Assembly: GCA_029210465.1 (NCBI GenBank) | Contig: JARGDL010000006.1 | Coordinates: forward strand, 1 to 64,000 | Source of the DNA: Stygiobacter electus | Lineage (GTDB): Bacteria > Bacteroidota > Ignavibacteria > Ignavibacteriales > Melioribacteraceae | Direction: 5' to 3' | DNA length: 64,000 nt | Part shown: one piece after another, positions 1-9,239 of the stretch | Layout of the letters: every line of letters starts with the position of its first letter | Numbering within the stretch: position 1 is the stretch's first letter | Translations under genes and position numbers: made by a program | The notes under the pieces: generated by a model | Told to the model about the DNA's origin: nothing | The model's database searches: none | The model's input: the letters and a program-made list of their open reading frames with translations, nothing else

Positions 1-900
1 ATTAAATAACTTCAAACCGGGTATTTCAACTCTTGTTTTGTAAACACAATTTGTTTCATCTTCAGTCAAAAACAAATCTCTCATATCATGTCCAGCAAAT
101 TCAATATTACTTGGTTTTTTGCCAGGTGTTTGAATTTTTTTAATTATTTCACCAGTTGGAGAAATAACAATAATTGCTTGACCACCAAAGTGAGCAACAT
201 AAAGATTGCCTTTTATATCAAATGCAATTCCATCAGGATCACCACCAGGTAATTCAATGAATACAGTTTGATTTTTAATTCTTCCTTTTTTCATAACATC
301 AAATTTTAGAATTCTATTTTTTGCAGATTCACACACAAATAAATTTTTCCCATCTTTTGAAAAAGCAATACCATTAGGAAAAGCAAGACTGTCCCAAATC
401 AAAATAACTTTTTTAGATTTTTTTTCTATCATAAAAATTCTGCCGTCAAGCAAATTTTTATCATAAGATTTTGGATCGGTAAAATATAGATTACCATATT
501 TATCAAAAGCTAAGTCGTTTGGCCTGTTAAACTTTTCACCCAAATAACCATCTGCATAAATTGTTGTTTCACCTTTTTTATTAATCTTTAAAATTTTCCC
601 TTCACCATAATCACAAACAAAAAGATTTCCTTCTTTATCAAAAGTTAAACCATTTGTTTTGCCAAAGTTAAATGGTTTTGTTGGTTTGATTATAAAAGTA
701 TCTGCTTTTGAATTTGAAATTCTCGTAATCCAATCACCATAACAATTTGAAGAATAAATTGCATCATTTCCATTCCATGCTGGTCCTTCCGGGAATTTTT
801 GATTTTCTGCAACTTTAACAAATTCTATATTGTCAATTGTTTGTGAATATATATTCACACAAAAGAAAAATGGAATGATCATTGAAAAAAAATATTTCAT
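1..900 (-). CDS. SMP-30/gluconolactonase-like secreted beta-propeller, 3' end cut off by window
   Basis: The frame is open from ATG at 900 to the window edge (300 codons). The N-terminus is a signal peptide ending near NIYSQ. It is followed by FPEGPAWNG and then TNGLTFDKEGNLFVCD, the pattern of SMP-30/gluconolactonase/LRE six-bladed propellers, in which an early Glu and later Asn/Asp residues bind the divalent metal. The last visible residues (TRVEIPGLKL) resemble the C-terminal part of the family, so little is missing. Expected role: periplasmic lactone or phosphotriester hydrolysis, substrate unknown. It lies upstream, in the direction of transcription, of nothing else visible, and is separated from the next gene by a terminator. 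Family assignment is fairly sure; the substrate is not. Confidence 0.75.
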   Translation of the reverse strand, partial: MKYFFSMIIPFFFCVNIYSQTIDNIEFVKVAENQKFPEGPAWNGNDAIYSSNCYGDWITRISNSKADTFIIKPTKPFNFGKTNGLTFDKEGNLFVCDYGEGKILKINKKGETTIYADGYLGEKFNRPNDLAFDKYGNLYFTDPKSYDKNLLDGRIFMIEKKSKKVILIWDSLAFPNGIAFSKDGKNLFVCESAKNRILKFDVMKKGRIKNQTVFIELPGGDPDGIAFDIKGNLYVAHFGGQAIIVISPTGEIIKKIQTPGKKPSNIEFAGHDMRDLFLTEDETNCVYKTRVEIPGLKLFN

Positions 901-936
901 AAATTTTTACCTTTTAATGAAAATTATAAAAAATAA

Positions 937-963
937 AGCCTCACCAATTTAATTGATGAGGCT
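937..963 (-). terminator. Rho-independent terminator of the TonB-dependent receptor gene
   Basis: The arms AGCCTCATCAATT and AATTGGTGAGGCT (minus strand) form a 13-bp stem with one G-U pair, followed by TTATTTTTTAT. On the plus strand the wobble becomes an A-C mismatch, so the hairpin is best formed in the minus-strand transcript, just after the stop at 984. Confidence 0.75.
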
Positions 964-983
964 GAAATAAAGTGGGGTAAATT

Positions 984-3803
984 TTAGTAACTTACTTTTA
1001 TTCCTAATTGTACTTGTCTTCCAAGAAAATACCCAGTTGGTAATCCAAATGTAGTTAAAGCATTACCAGCTTGGTCATATTTAGTTCCACGGTAACCCGA
1101 TATATTTACCCAATTTCCAACATTAAAAATATCAAGCATAAATTCTACTTGAGGAATATTTTTTTCATACTCTTTTAAATCTAACAAGTAAGATAATCTT
1201 AGATCGAACATTTTATACCAGTTTCTAATTTTATTTAAATCTGGTAACATGTTACGTTCACCATTGATATAATCATCACCAGTAGTGTTGTTTTTATTTA
1301 AATCTCTACCATCAACAACATCAAAAGGACGAGGACTTGCTAAAGTAAAAATGCCAGATAATTTGAACCCATAAGGAAGTTTGGAATAACCTGATAAAAC
1401 AAATCTATGTTTTTCTTCACCATTACTTCTAAAGTATAAGAAGTCTGAAGTAATCGGTCTGTTTTGAGAAGGGCTTCCATCATAAGTTGATTTAGCAGCG
1501 TTAAATGTATAAGAACCTGTAATATTGAAACTAGAAGTTTTATAATTAACACTCGTCATGATAAGCATATTTTCTGCCTTTGCATCATCGTACCATAATT
1601 GAATATCACCATATTTTGATGTAAGTCTTCTTTTATTAATAGTTTTATCAAGATAATTTGCATTACGAGAAACGTAAATTTTATCCATATTCTGATATAG
1701 AAAATCTACACTAGCACCTAATTCATCATTAAATTGATTTGCAATACCTAAAGAAACTTGATCGATAACAGGATTTTCAAGCTTATCAGGCAATAAATTC
1801 ATGGAAGGTGCACCAGCAGAGCCGCCAGTTTTAGAAGCAATTCTTCTTCTTAATTCATCAGGATCTAAAGTTGGCAAATTATTAGTGTTATTAAATGTAA
1901 ATTGATATTGTCTCCAAGAAGCATCTCTCCTTTCAAAGTAACCGATGTAAGAGGCAATTCTATCAAAAGAACGACCAGCACCACCACGAACAATTGTTTG
2001 TCCATCTCCATTTAAATCATATGTAAATGAAAATCTTGGTGCAAAATTATCCCAGTCATTTTTTCTATTGCCCGTATTTAAAAATTTTGGATCAAGTAAA
2101 GCTCTTAAATCAGCACTATCAGCCCAAGCGACTTTAAATGTGTTGTTTAAAGTATTAATTTCTGCATCCCAGCGTAACCCAAGATTTACAGTTAATCTTT
2201 CATTAACATTCCATTGGTCTTGAACATAAAATCCTAATAAATAACCTTTATCATTAGTTCTTGCATCAATACCATTGGGATTAGTTGGATTATAAACCCC
2301 AACACCAATAGTAGCACTGTAAGGAACTTTACTTGAATCTGTTAAGAAATTAAATCTTGGATTTAAACCAGCTGGAAACCAAGGTTCAAATGTAACGTAA
2401 GTGGCTTCGAAACCTGTTTTTAATGTATGAAAATCTGAAATTTTAGTTGTAAACTTTTCAATTAACCGATAATGATTTTCATAAATGGCAATTGGGAAAC
2501 CACTGTTCCCAAGCAACAAACTTGGATAAGCATACATTGGTCTATCTTCATAAGCTGGTTCATCATGAATCCATCTTAAATAATGCAAACTAACTTCATT
2601 GAAAGTAGTTGGTGACAGTATATAAGTATGCTTTAACATATGACTATTTATATGATAAACAGAATGAATAGCATTTGAAATGTCATTGATTCCTCCGAAA
2701 AAACCAATTGCATCATAAGTCCTTGTTGACCAAATGTAATCTAAATTTTGATTCTCATTTAATACATACGTTAACCTTAAAGTACCAATCATATTATCTG
2801 TCGGTGCAGTATAAGTTTTTGCATACTTATCCCAAATACCAGGATTATAAGCAGGGCGTCCTGGACTCACAGTATAAATTGTTTTAGTATTATGAGATTC
2901 AAAGGAAGCATTAAAAAATAATTTGTCTTGCATTATAGGACCACTTACATTGAATCCCCATTGTTGTCTTTTGTATGGAGATTTAATTTTTTCATTTGGC
3001 ATTCGGGTATTTAAATCTTTATCTCTGTAAAGCATAAAAGCATTAGCTTTGAAAAGATTACTTCCTTTTTTGGTAATTGTATTTATAATATAAGCACCAC
3101 CTCTTGTGAATTCAGCATCAAAAGGACTTAAAATAAAACGAAATTCTTGAACACCATCTTGAGGCAAAACTGAACCGGTTTGACCTAAACCAGCAATATT
3201 ACCATTAAATAAATTTTTCCATTCTGCACCATCAACATAAAAATTAACAAATCTTAAATCAGGTAAAGAACCAGCCGATGGCATACCTCTACCACCAATT
3301 TCTGTAAATGTTCTAACACCTGGAACAACTGCCGCAAGGTTCATAATATTACGTGAATTCAAAGGAAGATTTTCAATCTGTTCTGCAACCACAGCAGTAG
3401 AAACATCTTGTCTTTTCAATTCAAAATTCGAAGTTCTTGCACCTACAACTGTAACTCCAGTTAGCTGAACTGCTTCTGGAATTAAAACAATGTTCAAAGT
3501 AGGTTTTTGACCAACTATGAATCTTACATTTTTTGATTCATAAGTTTTGTAACCAATCATACTTACTTTAATATTGTAAGTACCTGGAGATATAGCTAAA
3601 ATCAAATATCTTCCATTTTGATCTGTTACACTACCTCTAACAATTGAAGATACTGAAACATCAGTTAAAGAAACCGAAGCACCTATTAATGGTTCTCCTT
3701 GATTATCTTTAACTGTTCCTTCTAATGTAAGAAATGTACCTTGAGAGAAAAGGCTACTTGAGAACATCAAAAGAAAAATGAAAATAATGTAATTTTTCAA
3801 CAT
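984..3803 (-). CDS. TonB-dependent receptor, Oar-like, with carboxypeptidase-type regulatory domain
   Basis: A 939-residue outer-membrane receptor. A signal peptide (about residues 1-20) precedes a carboxypeptidase-regulatory-like beta-sandwich (about 25-110, with VTDQNGRYLILAISPGTYNI). A plug domain follows (about 120-240), with the Oar-type motif EIGGRGMPSAGS and VPGVRTF. The rest is the barrel, rich in alternating aromatic strands and ending in Tyr, as outer-membrane proteins usually do. It should import or export a large ligand using TonB energy; the ligand is unknown. The start at 3803 has a good Shine-Dalgarno, AGAGGAG, about 7 nt upstream. It is transcribed alone, with its own terminator, and has no SusD partner. 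Confidence 0.88.
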   Translation of the reverse strand: MLKNYIIFIFLLMFSSSLFSQGTFLTLEGTVKDNQGEPLIGASVSLTDVSVSSIVRGSVTDQNGRYLILAISPGTYNIKVSMIGYKTYESKNVRFIVGQKPTLNIVLIPEAVQLTGVTVVGARTSNFELKRQDVSTAVVAEQIENLPLNSRNIMNLAAVVPGVRTFTEIGGRGMPSAGSLPDLRFVNFYVDGAEWKNLFNGNIAGLGQTGSVLPQDGVQEFRFILSPFDAEFTRGGAYIINTITKKGSNLFKANAFMLYRDKDLNTRMPNEKIKSPYKRQQWGFNVSGPIMQDKLFFNASFESHNTKTIYTVSPGRPAYNPGIWDKYAKTYTAPTDNMIGTLRLTYVLNENQNLDYIWSTRTYDAIGFFGGINDISNAIHSVYHINSHMLKHTYILSPTTFNEVSLHYLRWIHDEPAYEDRPMYAYPSLLLGNSGFPIAIYENHYRLIEKFTTKISDFHTLKTGFEATYVTFEPWFPAGLNPRFNFLTDSSKVPYSATIGVGVYNPTNPNGIDARTNDKGYLLGFYVQDQWNVNERLTVNLGLRWDAEINTLNNTFKVAWADSADLRALLDPKFLNTGNRKNDWDNFAPRFSFTYDLNGDGQTIVRGGAGRSFDRIASYIGYFERRDASWRQYQFTFNNTNNLPTLDPDELRRRIASKTGGSAGAPSMNLLPDKLENPVIDQVSLGIANQFNDELGASVDFLYQNMDKIYVSRNANYLDKTINKRRLTSKYGDIQLWYDDAKAENMLIMTSVNYKTSSFNITGSYTFNAAKSTYDGSPSQNRPITSDFLYFRSNGEEKHRFVLSGYSKLPYGFKLSGIFTLASPRPFDVVDGRDLNKNNTTGDDYINGERNMLPDLNKIRNWYKMFDLRLSYLLDLKEYEKNIPQVEFMLDIFNVGNWVNISGYRGTKYDQAGNALTTFGLPTGYFLGRQVQLGIKVSY

Positions 3804-4058
3804 ACATTACTCCTCTTTTATTTATATGATTTGTTAATTAAAATATTCAATTTTATAATGAATATTTGTAATGAAGTTAATTATTAAATAATCCTTAAGC
3901 AAGACGAATTTGGGTGAATTTTTTAAATAAATTTTTCTAAGAGGTTTAATTTTTAACTAAAAATGAATTTCTCTTAATTGTAAATAAGAATTTAAATATT
4001 CAATTTATTTTGGGTTTGTTACCTATTTATTCTTTTTAGTTAAGATTTTTCGTTGATA

Positions 4059-5300
4059 TTAATATAAATGATATTTAGTCTTTATGTTTTTGAATTTCTT
4101 TAATCCATTGTTCCAAGATTTAAAAATTTCATGTGGATTTTTTCCTTGCTCGATCATTAATCTTACTTTATCAGTACCCATAAGTCTATCAAAGGTTTTT
4201 TCTTTCCAACTAAATTTATCGGGATGAATTTTCTTAATTGCCCATACTAAAGCAATTCCTACTTTAACTGATTCAAATGATTTTCTGTTATTTACTTTCA
4301 CATAAATCCCATTACATTTTTCATTGTGATATTTTGGTGGTTTGGAATTAAAACTAAACCATTCTGGAGTAAATTGGATAGGCTCAAAAGAAACACTAAT
4401 TAATTTTAGTTTTTTTAATTCATCTATTACTTTTTCCGAATTCAACCAAGTTGCACCAATGTATTCAAAAGGTTTTTCTGTTCCTCTTCCTTCTGAAACA
4501 TTTGTGCCTTCAAAAAGACAAGTTCCTGGATAAACAATTGCACTATTTATTGTAGGCATATTTGGGGAAGGTTTAACCCAATTCAAATTGGTTTCATCAT
4601 ACCAAAGATTTCTTTTCCATCCTTTCATTTTAATTACTGTCAACTTCGCTTTAAGTTTATTGTTAAGCCAACCATTTTCATTATACATATTTGCCAATTC
4701 ACCGATTGTTAAACCATGAGAAATTGGAATTGGTGCATAAGCAACAAATGATTTAAATAATTCATCAGTAATTGGTCCATCAACATAAAGTCCTGTTATA
4801 GGATTTGGTTTATCAAGTACGATTAATGGGATATTATTTTCTGCTGCTGCTTCCATAACATAACCAAGTGTTGAAATGTATGTATAAAATCTAACTCCAA
4901 CATCTTGAATATCAAAGATTAAAAGTTCAACATCTTTTAGCATTTCTTTTGTTGGTTTATATGTTTTTCCATATAGAGAAAAAACTGGAATGCCTGTTTT
5001 TTTATCAATTGTATTATCAATTTCACCTGTTGTATCGCCTCTGAAACCATGTTCTGGACCGAACAAAGCTACAATAGTTATTTCTTTATTTTCATAAAGT
5101 GCATCAACCAAATGCTTGCCATTTGATAATAAAGATGAATGATTTACAACTAAACCAATTTTTTTCCCTTTTAATAAATCAATTTTTTCTGAGATTAAAA
5201 TATCTGCTCCTGTAACTACTGATACTTTTAGTTTATGATTATCAGTTGCAAAAATTGTTGAAATTGTAACAAACAAAAGAAAAGCAAATATCTTTTTCAT
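4059..5300 (-). CDS. namZ: exo-beta-N-acetylmuramidase NamZ family (DUF1343)
   Basis: 413 residues with an N-terminal signal peptide (about 1-18). The family motif FGPEHGFRGD is at about residues 80-89, followed by LIFDIQDVGVRFYTY and the C-terminal RGTEKPFEYIGA and LMGTDKVR segments typical of DUF1343/NamZ. Characterised members release terminal MurNAc from peptidoglycan fragments. It is the last gene of a tight minus-strand operon with the NAGPA-domain protein (12 bp away) and the serine hydrolase. The diverging gene is a sodium/solute symporter, so the four form a plausible cell-wall sugar scavenging unit. The family call is strong; the substrate is inferred from the family. Confidence 0.88.
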   Translation of the reverse strand: MKKIFAFLLFVTISTIFATDNHKLKVSVVTGADILISEKIDLLKGKKIGLVVNHSSLLSNGKHLVDALYENKEITIVALFGPEHGFRGDTTGEIDNTIDKKTGIPVFSLYGKTYKPTKEMLKDVELLIFDIQDVGVRFYTYISTLGYVMEAAAENNIPLIVLDKPNPITGLYVDGPITDELFKSFVAYAPIPISHGLTIGELANMYNENGWLNNKLKAKLTVIKMKGWKRNLWYDETNLNWVKPSPNMPTINSAIVYPGTCLFEGTNVSEGRGTEKPFEYIGATWLNSEKVIDELKKLKLISVSFEPIQFTPEWFSFNSKPPKYHNEKCNGIYVKVNNRKSFESVKVGIALVWAIKKIHPDKFSWKEKTFDRLMGTDKVRLMIEQGKNPHEIFKSWNNGLKKFKNIKTKYHLY

Positions 5301-5312
5301 AAATATTCCTTT

Positions 5313-6494
5313 TTATTTTTTAATAATTGCTATTGAAACACCAACTTCTCTTTCACCAGTTTTATCGCTTGGGTTATTTATTATTTTATCATTAATTATT
5401 AATGTTGTTGACCCGCCTCCATCGAAATTCAAACCTTCATAAACACCTTCAGCTATCATAATATCTGCAAATTTTTTAAGTGTTACACCTTTGCTTGATT
5501 CTTGTCTTCCATCAATTGCAAATAAAAATAATTTATCTTTATTCTTTGAAAATCCAATTCCACTCCTTGGATGTTTCGTTTTTGAAAATCGTTCGAATAT
5601 TTCTTCTTCAATTTCTGTTGAATCAACATAATTTTTTCCATCTTTTACTAATTTGCCCCAGCCACCAGTTAATGTAATAACTTTTCCAACATCTGGAAAT
5701 AATTTTAGTATTACTTTTAAAGTATCATTTATAAAAATATGAGAGTTAATTTTTCCAATCATTTCATTATTTGTAGATAAAATAAAATCATCATTGTTTA
5801 TTTTGGTATTACCTTTACTATTCCATTCATCAGTTACTTTGAAAAATAAAGTGTCTCCTTTATTAAATAATTTTTTTAATCTTATCTCTAAATTTTTCCA
5901 ATTGTCTTTTGATTTTGGTGTTGCATAACCTTGATATTTATTGTAAAGAGTTAATGAATTGCTATCTGTTTGAGCATTTATTCTGTTGATTAAGATCTTA
6001 TTTCTATCTTTTGATATAATGTCACCAGTGAATTTGAATTTTTCAATAAATGGTTCATTGTTGTTCGTTATACCAAATTGTGAATGAATATTATCTGCCA
6101 AGTCATATTCAGAATCTGTTTCTGAGATACCTTTAACAAATTCACCATTTATTATTAAATTATTTTCTGGTTCACCGCCATATTTTATTTTGAAGAAATC
6201 ACTATTTAAAGCGGCAATTGGTTTGTATTTTTTTTCTTTTAGTCTTTTAAACATTGAGCTTGTAGTTTCTCTACCCAATAAACTATCATTACCTTTCATA
6301 GCAATAATTGAATAGGAATTGTTTTTAAGATCGAGGGTTAAAATGTGGATGGAGAGAGTATCTACTTTATCAATTATATGTTTGTGAATTATTCCCTCTT
6401 CAATTTGATTTACTTTTGTATAAATTTTCTCTTGAGGGAAAATTTGATTATTGAGATTTAGAAATATTGAAAAGATTAAAATGTAATTTTTCAT
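5313..6494 (-). CDS. NAGPA-domain phosphodiester glycosidase family protein
   Basis: 393 residues with a signal peptide of about 20 residues. The C-terminal half contains RSGIGFSKNKDKLFLFAIDG and then GLNFDGGGSTTLII, the hallmark of the phosphodiester glycosidase (NAGPA, formerly DUF2233) domain. Family members split phosphodiester-linked sugars. In bacteria they are often found with cell-wall turnover genes. It lies 6 bp from the serine hydrolase upstream and 12 bp from namZ downstream, so co-transcription is very likely. A role on teichoic-acid-like or peptidoglycan debris is inference. Confidence 0.82.
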   Translation of the reverse strand: MKNYILIFSIFLNLNNQIFPQEKIYTKVNQIEEGIIHKHIIDKVDTLSIHILTLDLKNNSYSIIAMKGNDSLLGRETTSSMFKRLKEKKYKPIAALNSDFFKIKYGGEPENNLIINGEFVKGISETDSEYDLADNIHSQFGITNNNEPFIEKFKFTGDIISKDRNKILINRINAQTDSNSLTLYNKYQGYATPKSKDNWKNLEIRLKKLFNKGDTLFFKVTDEWNSKGNTKINNDDFILSTNNEMIGKINSHIFINDTLKVILKLFPDVGKVITLTGGWGKLVKDGKNYVDSTEIEEEIFERFSKTKHPRSGIGFSKNKDKLFLFAIDGRQESSKGVTLKKFADIMIAEGVYEGLNFDGGGSTTLIINDKIINNPSDKTGEREVGVSIAIIKK

Positions 6495-6500
6495 ATTAGA

Positions 6501-7703
6501 CTAATTTTTAATTGAATTAATAATTTCACTGTGTATAACTGGCCTGAATTGAATAATCTTAGTGTTATTTCTTGTTGGATAAACACGATTGGTAAGTAAA
6601 ATAACAATCAACTTTTTTTCTGGGTCTGTCCAAACAGATGTTCCAGTATAACCTGTATGTCCATATGAACTTTTACTAAAATATTTACCACACGAAGCAT
6701 TTTCAAATGAGTTTGTATCCCAACCTAAAGCTCTTGAACTTTTATCGGAATATTGTTTTGTAAATAATTCAACAGTTTTTTTATTAATTATTCTTTTACC
6801 ATTAAACTTGCCTTTGTTTTGTAACATTAAAAGTAATTTGTATAAATCTTCAGTTGTAGAAAATAAACCGGCATGACCGGAGACACCACCTAATAAAGAT
6901 GCAGTTTCATCATGCACTTCACCAATTAATATTCTATTTCTCCAATAATTATCTAATTCGGTTGGGGCAATTCTTTTTTTAAATTTTATTGGTGGATTAT
7001 AAAAAGTATTTTTCATACCGAGTGGGTTGAATATTTTATCTTTACAAAATTTATCTAAACTTCTTCCTGTAACTTTTTCAATTACTTTCCCTAAAGTGAT
7101 AATTCCTAAATCTGAGTAAACAGTTTTTGTCCCTGTTTCATATTCAAGTTCTGAAGAATAAATATCATTTAAAACACTATCAGCATTATTAAATTTTTCA
7201 TGATATTTTTTATATGCTGGTAATCCGGTGTTGTGTAAAAGTAAATTTTTAATGGTAATATTTTCTTTACCATTAACTGAGAATTGTGGAATGTATTTCG
7301 ATACTTTATCATCTAAATGGAATAATCCTCTATCTATGCAAATCATAGCTGCTGTTGTAGTTGCAATGACTTTAGTAACTGAAGCAAGATCATATATTGT
7401 TTTCGGTGTTACTTTTTCAGAGTTAATATCATAAGTAAAATGACCAAAACCTTTTTTATAAATTATTTTTCCATTCTTAGCAATTAATAATGAAGCACCT
7501 GGGAAAACAGAATCTTGAATTGCTTTATTTATTAATGAATCAATCCCATGAAAATTTTTTCTTATAACATTTTGATATGTGATCTTGGAATGTTGAATAT
7601 GAATAAATTCATTTATTGATGGAAGAACAGAATTATCATAAAAATGTGATAGAAAAAAGTAAGGTAAATATGTAATCAAAAGTGTTATTTTGGATATTAG
7701 CAT
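6501..7703 (-). CDS. Serine hydrolase of the beta-lactamase/DD-peptidase (class C) family
   Basis: 400 residues with a hydrophobic N-terminal export segment. The SxxK nucleophile motif is SVTK (Ser108, Lys111 by my count), the second motif is YSDLG (Y-x-N replaced by YSD), and the third is HTGYTG (the HTG version of the KTG box). This is the pattern of class C-like serine hydrolases and esterases, not of a clinical beta-lactamase. First gene of the operon with the NAGPA-domain protein and namZ, it probably trims peptide or amide from muropeptides. Resistance activity cannot be inferred. The 93 bp upstream is shared with the divergent symporter and must contain both promoters. Confidence 0.82.
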   Translation of the reverse strand: MLISKITLLITYLPYFFLSHFYDNSVLPSINEFIHIQHSKITYQNVIRKNFHGIDSLINKAIQDSVFPGASLLIAKNGKIIYKKGFGHFTYDINSEKVTPKTIYDLASVTKVIATTTAAMICIDRGLFHLDDKVSKYIPQFSVNGKENITIKNLLLHNTGLPAYKKYHEKFNNADSVLNDIYSSELEYETGTKTVYSDLGIITLGKVIEKVTGRSLDKFCKDKIFNPLGMKNTFYNPPIKFKKRIAPTELDNYWRNRILIGEVHDETASLLGGVSGHAGLFSTTEDLYKLLLMLQNKGKFNGKRIINKKTVELFTKQYSDKSSRALGWDTNSFENASCGKYFSKSSYGHTGYTGTSVWTDPEKKLIVILLTNRVYPTRNNTKIIQFRPVIHSEIINSIKN

Positions 7704-7796
7704 AAATTAATACTTGTTTACTTTGTTAAATTTTAATTTGTTTGTAATAAAGTTAAATCAATAAAATGTTTAAAACAATTAAAAAAACTAAACAAT

Positions 7797-9227
7797 ATGA
7801 TTGATTATATTATAATAGTAGTATATCTAATATTAGTAGCCTCAATTGGCATAATATCCGGTGGAAAACAAAAAACTATAAATGATTATTTTCTTGGTTC
7901 TAAAAATGTTCCATGGTGGGTTGTATGTTTTTCTATTGTAGCGGCTGAAACAAGTACATTAACTTTTATTTCCATTCCTGGTCTTGCATATTTAACAAAT
8001 ATGAATTTTCTTCAAGTTACTATCGGTTATTTATTAGGTAGAATTATAGTTGCATATTTATTTCTTCCTGCGTATGTAGATGGCAATTTAAAAACTGCTT
8101 ATTCATTTCTCGAAACTAGATTTGGAACGAAAGTTAGAAAATTTGCCTCAGTAGTATTTTTATTTACAAGAACTGCTGCAGATGGTGTACGTTTATTTGC
8201 TACGGCAATTCCATTAAAATTAATGTTGAATATTGAATATCCATATGCAATTTTAATAATTGTATTAATTACACTTATTTATACCTATACTGGGGGAATG
8301 AAAGGTGTCATTTGGGTAGATGCTCTTCAATTTTTTATTTATATAATTGGTGCGGTTATTTCAATTGTATTTTTAATAAACATAATCCCAGAAAATTTTA
8401 CTTCAATTTTAGTTAAAGCTAACGAAGCTCAAAAATTTTCTGTATTTAATTTTGGTTTTGAAGATGGCTTCTTAAATTTTTTCAAACAACCATATACATT
8501 AATTAGCGGATTAATAGGTGGTGCATTCTTATCAATGGCATCTCATGGGACAGATCAATTAGTGGTCCAAAGATTATTAGCTACTAAAACTTTAAAAGAA
8601 AGTCAAAAAGCAGTAATAGGAAGCGGTATTATTATAATTTTTCAATTTGCATTATTTCTTTTTGTAGGTGTTTTACTTTTCGTTTACTATGGCAAATTAG
8701 ATATTAAATCGGACGAAATATTTTCTCTTTTCATAATAAAAGTATTACCAAGTGGAATTAGTGGAATTATTATTGCTGGTTTATTTGCAGCAGCTTTGTC
8801 AACACTCGCCGGTTCAATTAGTTCTTTATCTTCTTCCACTATGATTGATTTATACTTACCTTTAAGGAAAAAATCTATTGATGATAAAACTCAATTAAAA
8901 ATTTCAAGAATGTTTACAATTATGTGGGCAATACTTCTTGTATTCTCTGCTTTATTTTTTATGAATTCTTCTAAAGCTGTGGTTGAACTTGCTTTAAGTA
9001 TAGCATCTTTTACTTACGGTGGATTGTTGGGCACTTTTCTACTTGGAATTTTCATCAAAAAAGCTAATCAAAAAGATGCATTAATTGCTTTTCCGATTAG
9101 CATTATACTTATGATTATTGTTATTTTCTCTCAACAGGTTGCATGGACTTGGTTTACATTAGTTGGTGTGTTAATTACAATTTTGGTTGGTTTCATAAGT
9201 AGTCATTTAACAACTAAAAAAGTTTAA
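7797..9227 (+). CDS. Sodium:solute symporter (SSS family)
   Basis: 476 residues, almost entirely hydrophobic helices (about 13). It starts MIDYIIIVVYLILVASIGI, then NDYFLGSKNVPWWVV and AAETSTLTFISIPG, which are standard SSS-family N-terminal motifs. GTDQLVVQRLLATK in the middle and ALSTLAGSISSLSSST further on are also typical. It would import an organic solute with Na+. Divergent from the muramidase, NAGPA and serine hydrolase operon, it most likely carries a product of their action such as MurNAc or a related sugar; that is inference from context. It is followed after 12 bp by the MscS channel. Confidence 0.88.
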   Translation: MIDYIIIVVYLILVASIGIISGGKQKTINDYFLGSKNVPWWVVCFSIVAAETSTLTFISIPGLAYLTNMNFLQVTIGYLLGRIIVAYLFLPAYVDGNLKTAYSFLETRFGTKVRKFASVVFLFTRTAADGVRLFATAIPLKLMLNIEYPYAILIIVLITLIYTYTGGMKGVIWVDALQFFIYIIGAVISIVFLINIIPENFTSILVKANEAQKFSVFNFGFEDGFLNFFKQPYTLISGLIGGAFLSMASHGTDQLVVQRLLATKTLKESQKAVIGSGIIIIFQFALFLFVGVLLFVYYGKLDIKSDEIFSLFIIKVLPSGISGIIIAGLFAAALSTLAGSISSLSSSTMIDLYLPLRKKSIDDKTQLKISRMFTIMWAILLVFSALFFMNSSKAVVELALSIASFTYGGLLGTFLLGIFIKKANQKDALIAFPISIILMIIVIFSQQVAWTWFTLVGVLITILVGFISSHLTTKKV

Positions 9228-9239
9228 TTTATAAAAACT

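Noticed and set aside
3841..3867. 9-bp inverted repeat AAATATTCA/TGAATATTT upstream of the TonB-dependent receptor
   Set aside because: In such AT-rich DNA a repeat of this kind is expected by chance, and no promoter elements line up with it.
6501..7703. Beta-lactamase resistance gene
   Set aside because: SxxK, YSD and HTG motifs place it with broad class C-like hydrolases, and its operon is about cell-wall turnover.
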